11,323 nt of DNA. It comes from JAFGCL01 sp964492335 (lineage in GTDB: Bacteria > Chloroflexota > Dehalococcoidia > UBA2247 > RBG-13-53-26). A program made the translations under genes and the position numbers. Location: the NCBI GenBank assembly GCA_964492335.1, contig CAZBJX010000036.1:1-11323 (forward strand), in the 5' to 3' direction. The first letter of the stretch is position 1, and each line of letters begins with the position of its first letter. The notes beneath the pieces are model-generated. The model did not search any database, was not told where the DNA came from, and saw only the letters and a list, made by a program, of their open reading frames with translations. Positions 6,391 to 11,323 of this stretch are shown here, piece by piece.

Positions 6391-6723
6391 ATGGGCAAGT
6401 GGCTTCTGGCCGTTGAGACCAACTGCGCCGATCCCGGGCGGGAGAAGGAGTTCAACGACTGGTATGACAGGGTCCACCTGTTTGATGTCCTGGAGACGCC
6501 GGGGATCGTGCGCGCCTCCAGGTACGAGTACGTCAATCCCCCCGAGGGGCAGCCGAAGTACCTGGCGATGTACGAGGTGGAGACCGAAGACCTCGACCGG
6601 ACGATGGCGGCCTTCAGCGAGAAGGTCAACGACATCATCGCCCGGGGGCGGCTGTCGGAGCTGGCGGTGATCGTCAACGCGCGGGTCTACAGGCAGATAA
6701 CGGCCCCCGTCCATCCGAAATAG
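6391..6723 (+). CDS. Small EthD/ABM-like dimeric alpha-beta barrel protein
   Basis: A 110-residue protein resembling EthD or antibiotic-biosynthesis-monooxygenase-type ferredoxin-like folds, which dimerise into small barrels. The pattern is the opening strand KWLLAVETNCADP at 3-15, then REKEFNDWYDRVHLFDVLETPGI at 17-39 with W24, Y25 and H29, then RASRYEYVN, a LAMYEVET strand at 58-65 and a helix at 67-86. Relatives include small oxygenases, cyclases and ligand-binding proteins, so the activity is not assignable. The ATG at 6391 follows AGGAGG at 6381-6386, a strong ribosome site. It is 41 bp after the large dehydratase subunit, in the same direction, so it is probably the last gene of that operon and may act on or handle the same substrate; that is inference. 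Confidence 0.75.
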   Translation: MGKWLLAVETNCADPGREKEFNDWYDRVHLFDVLETPGIVRASRYEYVNPPEGQPKYLAMYEVETEDLDRTMAAFSEKVNDIIARGRLSELAVIVNARVYRQITAPVHPK

Positions 6724-6735
6724 GCCGACGGGGCC
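6702..6735 (+). terminator. GC-rich inverted repeat spanning the EthD-like stop codon
   Basis: GGCCCCCGTC (6702-6711) pairs with GACGGGGCC (6727-6735), a stem of nine pairs with one bulged C and a 15-base loop that includes the stop TAG. No T-run follows, so this is not a classic intrinsic terminator. It could still stall or end transcription of the dehydratase operon. Confidence 0.3.
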
Positions 6736-6742
6736 ACCCTGA

Positions 6743-6943
6743 TGCACACCATGGGCCGGCTGCGCGGAAGCGCTGCCCGGCTCCACGTCGACGCCGCGGG
6801 TGTTGATCACCGTCACGCAGGCCCGCACCACCTTCGTGACCATCGCGCTGGTGGCCATCCTGCTGCTCCCGCTTCTGTCCATCGGGTGCAGCTTCCTGGT
6901 GAGCGCGGGCGCGGTCGGGTTCATGGAGGAGGCCGGGGCCAGC
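6743..6943 (+). other. Convergent spacer with a hydrophobic, lipoprotein-signal-like reading frame
   Basis: A plus-strand frame opens after TGA at 6740 and has a GTG at 6800. Its translation contains TTFVTIALVAILLLPLLSIGC and then SFLVSAGAVGFMEEAG, which looks like an N-terminal membrane segment with a lipobox-like LSIGC. Third codon positions are nearly all G or C. No Shine-Dalgarno precedes 6800, and from 6944 the frame runs antisense through glgP, where its sequence is proline/glycine-rich and not protein-like. It could be the stump of a membrane or lipoprotein gene cut by a rearrangement, a very short exported peptide gene, or chance. The opposite strand shares the same third positions, so codon bias cannot decide. 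Confidence 0.3.
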
Positions 6944-9523
6944 TCATCGCTGCCACAGGACCTGCGCGGCTTCCAGGGGCACCGCGACGCCGCGGAGGCG
7001 GGGCACCACCCGGGCGGTGTAGTCCGCCGCCGGGCGGGCCGCCGGCACCGCCGCCCCGTAGATGAAGCTGGCGGCTTCACCCGGCGCCTGCCGCAGCACC
7101 GTCATCTCCTGCCTCACCGGGGCGCCGCCGTCAACCCCGTCGGCAAAGAGCTGCACCTCTACTTCGTCCCGGTCGAAGGGCCCGAGGGACAGCTGGACTT
7201 CGAAGGTATGCTGTCCTCCGGCGGTGCTGACCGTGGGTTCACCGAAGCGCAGCGCCGCCCAGTTCTCCTCCAGGGCGCGCCGCCAGGCGACTATGCGCCG
7301 GCCCATGGCCCCTTTGTCCGCGGAGCGCTCCCGGTAGGCCGCCGCGGCCGGCAGGTAGTGGAGTTCCGTGTACTCGCGCACCGTGCGGTTGGCAGAGAAG
7401 CGCGGCGTCAGCCGCGCCATGCTCTCCCGCATCAGGGCCACCCAGGCGGCGGGGATGCCACTGGCATCGCGCGTGTAGAAATGGGGGATGACTTCTTGTT
7501 CCAGGAGGTCGTACAGAGCGCCGGCCTCGACGGCGTCCCATGCCGGGTCGTCGCCGTGCTCTCGCCCGTCTCCCAGGGCCCACCCGACCTGGGGCGTGTA
7601 CGCCTCCGCCCACCAGCCGTCTATTTCGGAGAGATTGAGGCCCCCGTTGACCAGCACCTTCATGCCGCTGGTGCCGCTGGCCTCCCAGGGCCTTCGCGGG
7701 GTGTTGATCCAGACGTCCACCCCCTGGACCAACTGCTCTGTGAGAAGCATGTCGTAGTCGGCCAGGAACACCACCCGGTGGCCGGCCCCCGCCTGGCGGA
7801 TGAAGCCGGTCCATTGCCGGACCAGGTCCTGTCCGGGCTGGTCGGCCGGGTGGGCCTTGCCGGCGATGACCAGTTGCACCGGGCGGTCCGGGTCCGTCAA
7901 CAGGCGCAGCAGCCGGGCCGGGTCGTGCAGCAGCAGATTGGGTCGCTTGTAGGCGGCGAAGCGGCGGGCGAAGCCCAGGGTCAGCGCATCCGGGTCGAAG
8001 ACGTGCCGTGCGTGCTCAATCTCCGCCGGCGGTGCGCCGGCGGCAGCCATCTGCCGGGAGAGCCGCTCGCGGACGTACCTGACGAAGGAGGCGCTCCCCT
8101 CCCGGCGCATCAGCCAGAGCCTGGTGTCAGATACGGCCCGGACCTGCCGGTCCAGGTCACGGATCGTGCCCAGCCAGCGGTCCTTCCCGCAGGCCTCGGT
8201 CCACAGATCGTCGGCCGCTGCCGAGTCCCAGCTGGGCATGTGGACGCCGTTGGTCACATGCCCGACGGGCACCTCTTCTTCTGGCCAGCGGGGGAACAGG
8301 GGTGCGAAGAGCCGCCGGCTCACCTGGCCGTGCAGTCGGCTCACGCCGTTGATGGAGCCGCTCCCGCGAATGGCCAGGCAGGCCATGTTGAAGCCCTCGG
8401 CCGGATCTTCGGGGCGGCGCCGGCCCAGGGCCAGCAGGTCGTCCAGGGTGATGCCCAGCTTGTCCTCGGCGTAGCCGCCCAGGTACTGCGCGATGAGGGA
8501 CGGGGGGAAGACGTCGAAGCCGGCGGCCACCGCCGTGTGGGTGGTGAAGAGGTTGCCGGGCCGGGTGACGGCCAGCGACGGCCCGAAGGGCTGCCCCGAC
8601 TTCTCCATGAAGCTGCGGGCCCGCTCCAGCACCGCGAAGGCGGCGTGCCCCTCGTTGAGGTGGCAGACCTCCGGCTCGATGTCCAGGGCGGTCAGCAGCC
8701 GCCACCCCCCGATCCCCAGCATGATCTCCTGCAGCAGCCTCAGCTCCGGGCCGCCGCCGTAGAGCTCGCTGGTGATGCCGCGGTGGGCGGGGAAGTTGGC
8801 GGCATCATTGCTGTCCAGCAGGTAGAGCTTCAGCCTGCCCACCTGCACCTGCCAGGCCCGCAGCCACACCGAGTAGCCCGGCAGCGTCATCTCCAGTCGC
8901 AGCCACTCCCCGTTCGGCTCCCGCAGGGGCGTCATGGGCAGCTGCCCCGGGTCGTTGTACGGGAAGAGGGCCTGCTGCGCCCCGTTCCGGTCGATCACCT
9001 GGCGGAAGTAGCCCTGCTGGTAGAGCAGGCCCACGCCGATCACCGGTACCCCCAGGTCGCTGGCGGCCTTGAGCTGGTCGCCGGCCACGTTGCCCAGGCC
9101 GCCGGAGTAGATGGGCAGGGCCTCGCTCAGCATGAACTCCATGCTGAAGTAGCCGATGCCCGCCAGGCCGGACTGCCCGTGCGCCTGCCGGAACCAGGAG
9201 GGGGTCGAGGCCGCCTTCCGCCTGGCCCGGAGCAGGGCCTCCACCTTACGGCGGAAGGCGGGGGCCGCCAGCGCCTGCTCGATCCTGTCCCGGGATACCG
9301 TCTGCAGCACCACCCACGCGTTGTGCGTCAGGTCCCAGAGGGCGGGGTCGAGCTCCCGCCAGACCTCGTCAGCAGCATGGTTCCACGACCATCGCAGGTC
9401 CAGGGCCAGCTCCGCGAGGGAGGCCAGCCCCTCCGCCCCGCTTTCCCGGGGGGCGCCCTGGCGGCCCCGGCGAGCGCCCTTCCCGCCCCGGCGGGAGGGG
9501 CGGGAAGGCCCTGGCCCGGTCAT
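6944..9523 (-). CDS. glgP: Alpha-glucan phosphorylase (GT35, DUF3417-containing)
   Basis: An 859-residue cytosolic glycogen/maltodextrin phosphorylase, which releases glucose-1-phosphate from alpha-1,4-glucan with inorganic phosphate. The N-terminal DUF3417 block is at about 33-100, with LDLRWSWN at 41-48. The catalytic core runs from GIGYFSMEF (122-130) and IYSGGLGNVAGD (138-149) to HLNEGHAAF (288-296), TTHTAVAAGFDVF (327-339), TNGVH (424-428), FAAYKRP (522-528) and VIAGKAHP (552-559). The pyridoxal-phosphate site EASGTSGMK places the Schiff-base lysine at K622. The length fits the DUF3417-type bacterial and archaeal phosphorylases. A basic, low-complexity tail of about 30 residues precedes DUF3417; ATG 9523 is the only usable start there. 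That ATG overlaps the pgm stop by four bases (ATGA), so the two genes form a tight operon. Confidence 0.95.
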   Translation of the reverse strand: MTGPGPSRPSRRGGKGARRGRQGAPRESGAEGLASLAELALDLRWSWNHAADEVWRELDPALWDLTHNAWVVLQTVSRDRIEQALAAPAFRRKVEALLRARRKAASTPSWFRQAHGQSGLAGIGYFSMEFMLSEALPIYSGGLGNVAGDQLKAASDLGVPVIGVGLLYQQGYFRQVIDRNGAQQALFPYNDPGQLPMTPLREPNGEWLRLEMTLPGYSVWLRAWQVQVGRLKLYLLDSNDAANFPAHRGITSELYGGGPELRLLQEIMLGIGGWRLLTALDIEPEVCHLNEGHAAFAVLERARSFMEKSGQPFGPSLAVTRPGNLFTTHTAVAAGFDVFPPSLIAQYLGGYAEDKLGITLDDLLALGRRRPEDPAEGFNMACLAIRGSGSINGVSRLHGQVSRRLFAPLFPRWPEEEVPVGHVTNGVHMPSWDSAAADDLWTEACGKDRWLGTIRDLDRQVRAVSDTRLWLMRREGSASFVRYVRERLSRQMAAAGAPPAEIEHARHVFDPDALTLGFARRFAAYKRPNLLLHDPARLLRLLTDPDRPVQLVIAGKAHPADQPGQDLVRQWTGFIRQAGAGHRVVFLADYDMLLTEQLVQGVDVWINTPRRPWEASGTSGMKVLVNGGLNLSEIDGWWAEAYTPQVGWALGDGREHGDDPAWDAVEAGALYDLLEQEVIPHFYTRDASGIPAAWVALMRESMARLTPRFSANRTVREYTELHYLPAAAAYRERSADKGAMGRRIVAWRRALEENWAALRFGEPTVSTAGGQHTFEVQLSLGPFDRDEVEVQLFADGVDGGAPVRQEMTVLRQAPGEAASFIYGAAVPAARPAADYTARVVPRLRGVAVPLEAAQVLWQR
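9478..9508 (-). repeat. Perfect 12-bp inverted repeat just inside glgP
   Basis: CCTTCCCGCCCC (9478-9489) and GGGGCGGGAAGG (9497-9508) are perfectly complementary around a 7-base loop. In the glgP mRNA the hairpin begins 15 bases after the start codon (positions about +16 to +46) and encodes the basic N-terminal tail. It could slow translation of glgP relative to pgm, but it may only reflect GC-rich low-complexity sequence. Confidence 0.5.
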
Positions 9524-11193
9524 CCCCCGGGGCTTCCTTCGGGAGGGCCCCCGGCCGCCAGGGCCCGGCTGACCAGGGACCGGGCCTCTTCCAGGATGCT
9601 GGCCAGGTGGTCCGCCCCGCGGAAGCTCTCCGCGTATATCTTGTAGATGCTCTCCGTGCCGGAGGGCCGGGCTGCGAACCACCCGTTCTCCGCCACCACC
9701 TTCAGCCCGCCGATGGGCGCGCCGTTGCCAGGGGCATGGGTGAGGACCGCCAGGACCTTCTCCCCGGCCAGGTCGCCGAAGCGCACCTCCCGGGCCGACA
9801 GCTTCTTCAGCCTCTCCTTCTGCTCCGGGCTGGCTGCTGCGTCGACACGGTCGTAGACCGGGTCGCCGAGATCGACGGTCATCTCCCGGTAGTACTCGCC
9901 CGGGTCCCGCCCCGTCCGGGCGGCAATCTCCGCCGCCAGCAGCGCTGCGGTGATGCCGTCCTTGTCGGTGGACCAGGGGCTGCCGTCACGACACAGGAAG
10001 GATGCGCCGGCGCTCTCTTCGCCGCCGAAGCCCAGGGTGCCGTCGAGAAGGCCGTCCACGAACCACTTGAAGCCCACCGGCACTTCGTAGAGCCTCCGTC
10101 CCAGCCGGGCAGCCACCCTGTCGATCATCTGGCTGGTCACCACCGTCTTGCCCACGGCGGCCTCCCCGCTCCAGTCCGGCCGGTGCTGGAAGAGATAGAA
10201 GACCGCGGCCGCCAGGTAGCTGTTGGGGGGGAGGAGCCCCGCGCCCCGGGTGACTATCCCGTGCCGGTCGTGGTCGGTGTCGCAGGCGAAGGCTACGTCG
10301 AACTGGTCCTTCAGGGCGATGAGCCCCTGCATGGCATACGGGGAGGAGGGGTCCATGCGGACCCGGCCGTCCCAGTCCAGGGTCATGAAGCGGAAGGTGG
10401 GGTCGACGGCCTCGTTGACCACCTTGAGATTCAGGCTGTAGCGCTCGGCGATCGCCCCCCAGTAGTGGACCCCGGCCCCCCCGAGGGGGTCGACCCCCAG
10501 GCAGGTCCCCGAGTCGCGGATGGCCCCCATGTCAATCACGCTGCCCAGGGCGCCCACATAGGCGTTGAGGTAGTCGTAGCGGTGCGTCGACGGAGCGCGG
10601 AGGGCGCTCTCCAGGGTCACCCTCTTCACCGGCCGCAGCCCCTGCTCGAGGTACTCGTTGGCCCTGGCCTCTATCCAGCTGGTGATCGAGGTCTCGGCCG
10701 GGCCGCCCGCCGGCGGGTTGTACTTGAACCCGCCATCGCCGGGTGGGTTGTGGGAAGGGGTGATCAGGATGCCGTCAGCCAGGCCGCTGGTCCGGCCCCG
10801 GTTGTGCATCAGGATGGCGTGGGAGAGGGCCGGGGTGGGCACGTACTCGTCCCCCTCCGAGACCATCACCTCCGCCTTGTTGGCGGCCAGCACCTCCATG
10901 GCGGTGGCGAAGGCGGGCCCGGAAAGGGCGTGGGTGTCGGCCCCGACGAACAGCGGGCCGGTGATCTTCTGCCGCTCGCGGTAGAGGCATATCGCCTGGG
11001 TGATGGCCAGGATGTGGCCTTCGTTGAAGCTGGTGCTCAGGGAGGACCCTCGGTGCCCTGACGTCCCGAAGGAGACCCGCTGCTCCGGCACGGCCGGGTC
11101 AGGCCGCCCGGCATAGTAGGCCGCCACCAGCGCGGGCACATTCACCAGCTCCGATTCATGGGCTGGCCTTCCGGCCAGCGGGCTCAGTCTCAT
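9520..11193 (-). CDS. pgm: Phosphoglucomutase, alpha-D-glucose phosphate-specific
   Basis: A 557-residue cytosolic phosphohexomutase that interconverts glucose-1-phosphate and glucose-6-phosphate. The four classical sites are in order: the phosphoserine loop TPSHNP at 145-150 (S147), the magnesium loop DTDHD at 305-309, the sugar-binding loop GGEES at 390-394, and the phosphate-binding RPSGTE at 509-514. SFGTSGHRG at 41-49 is the usual N-terminal block. The length matches the E. coli Pgm class (546). ATG 11193 is chosen because AAGGAGGG lies six bases upstream and the preceding residues of the open frame are unlike the family. The C-terminal GGPPEGSPGG tail is low-complexity. The stop codon overlaps the glgP start as ATGA, so the product of GlgP is passed directly to Pgm in a shared transcript; the pairing makes a glycogen-mobilising unit. 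Confidence 0.95.
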   Translation of the reverse strand: MRLSPLAGRPAHESELVNVPALVAAYYAGRPDPAVPEQRVSFGTSGHRGSSLSTSFNEGHILAITQAICLYRERQKITGPLFVGADTHALSGPAFATAMEVLAANKAEVMVSEGDEYVPTPALSHAILMHNRGRTSGLADGILITPSHNPPGDGGFKYNPPAGGPAETSITSWIEARANEYLEQGLRPVKRVTLESALRAPSTHRYDYLNAYVGALGSVIDMGAIRDSGTCLGVDPLGGAGVHYWGAIAERYSLNLKVVNEAVDPTFRFMTLDWDGRVRMDPSSPYAMQGLIALKDQFDVAFACDTDHDRHGIVTRGAGLLPPNSYLAAAVFYLFQHRPDWSGEAAVGKTVVTSQMIDRVAARLGRRLYEVPVGFKWFVDGLLDGTLGFGGEESAGASFLCRDGSPWSTDKDGITAALLAAEIAARTGRDPGEYYREMTVDLGDPVYDRVDAAASPEQKERLKKLSAREVRFGDLAGEKVLAVLTHAPGNGAPIGGLKVVAENGWFAARPSGTESIYKIYAESFRGADHLASILEEARSLVSRALAAGGPPEGSPGG

Positions 11194-11215
11194 GCCGCCC
11201 TCCTTGCCCCCGGCA

Positions 11216-11311
11216 TCAGTGGCCCCCCCCAGATACCGGGATGATCGCCCCGCTGATGACGGACTCCTTCCCGGCAACCGAGAAGCTGGGTATTGACGCT
11301 GCCTGGCCCAT
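11216..11311 (-). CDS. Short ORF, or 3' end of a partial gene, at the right edge
   Basis: An ATG at 11311 opens a 31-codon frame ending in TGA at 11216-11218, just before the pgm ribosome site. GAGGAGG lies five bases before the ATG, so an independent small gene or leader peptide is possible. However, the frame stays open to the window edge (GAG GAG GGA GCC), so this may instead be the last 35 codons of a longer gene. The ending, FSVAGKESVISGAIIPVSGGGH, resembles the C-terminus of short-chain dehydrogenases (..S-x-x-T/S-G-x-x-x-x-V-x-G-G). Both readings are unproven. Confidence 0.35.
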   Translation of the reverse strand: MGQAASIPSFSVAGKESVISGAIIPVSGGGH

Positions 11312-11323
11312 GGCTCCCTCCTC

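Noticed and set aside
6800..9646. A 948-codon plus-strand open frame antisense to glgP
   Set aside because: It shadows glgP, whose catalytic motifs and pyridoxal-phosphate site are unmistakable. Its translation is Pro/Gly/His/Arg-rich and has no recognisable domain; only the first ~140 bases outside glgP are kept as an uncertain remnant.
9607..11061. Long plus-strand frame opposite pgm
   Set aside because: Shadow of pgm, which has all four phosphohexomutase motifs on the minus strand. Long antisense frames are common in high-GC DNA.
1..11323. CRISPR array, tRNA or rRNA genes
   Set aside because: No regularly spaced direct repeats with unique spacers, and no tRNA or rRNA-like conserved segments were seen on either strand.

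Overview
The window is GC-rich, unidentified bacterial DNA. The pair of 2-hydroxyacyl-CoA dehydratase/benzoyl-CoA reductase-type subunits, a class of oxygen-sensitive iron-sulfur enzymes, suggests an anaerobe. The secreted BIG2-BsuPI protein, DUF169 protein, YgbA-like protein and strong purine-rich ribosome binding sites would fit a high-GC Chloroflexota (Dehalococcoidia-like) or Firmicutes-like anaerobe. That placement is inference; no rRNA or other marker gene is present.

Layout. (1) Bases 1-154 are more AT-rich and begin with two imperfect direct repeats that look like the end of an IS21-type insertion sequence lying off the left edge. (2) Bases 155-2727, minus strand, hold four genes reading leftwards: a carboxymuconolactone decarboxylase-like protein, a DUF169 protein (12 bp apart, almost certainly co-transcribed), a cysteine-rich YgbA/nitrous-oxide-stimulated-promoter family protein, and an MBL-fold hydrolase. 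A perfect inverted repeat lies upstream of the last one. (3) Bases 2728-2881 are a divergent promoter region with TATA-like -10 boxes on both strands. (4) Bases 2882-6723, plus strand, hold a secreted BIG2-BsuPI protein, then two dehydratase-type subunits that overlap by 8 bp, then a small EthD/ABM-like alpha-beta barrel protein. (5) Bases 6724-6943 are a convergent intergenic region with a hydrophobic, lipoprotein-signal-like reading frame of uncertain status. (6) Bases 6944-11193, minus strand, hold pgm followed by glgP, overlapping by the four bases ATGA. (7) The right edge holds a short minus-strand reading frame that is either a 31-codon sORF or the 3' end of a gene, possibly a short-chain dehydrogenase.

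How the genes work together. GlgP releases glucose-1-phosphate from alpha-glucan and Pgm converts it to glucose-6-phosphate, so the right-hand operon is a compact glycogen-mobilising module. The two dehydratase-like proteins should form a heterodimeric [4Fe-4S] enzyme acting on a CoA thioester. The family's activator ATPase is not encoded here, and the larger subunit appears to have His where the third cluster cysteine usually sits, so its activity is uncertain. The minus-strand left operon mixes redox- or nitrosative-stress-flavoured families without an obvious pathway.
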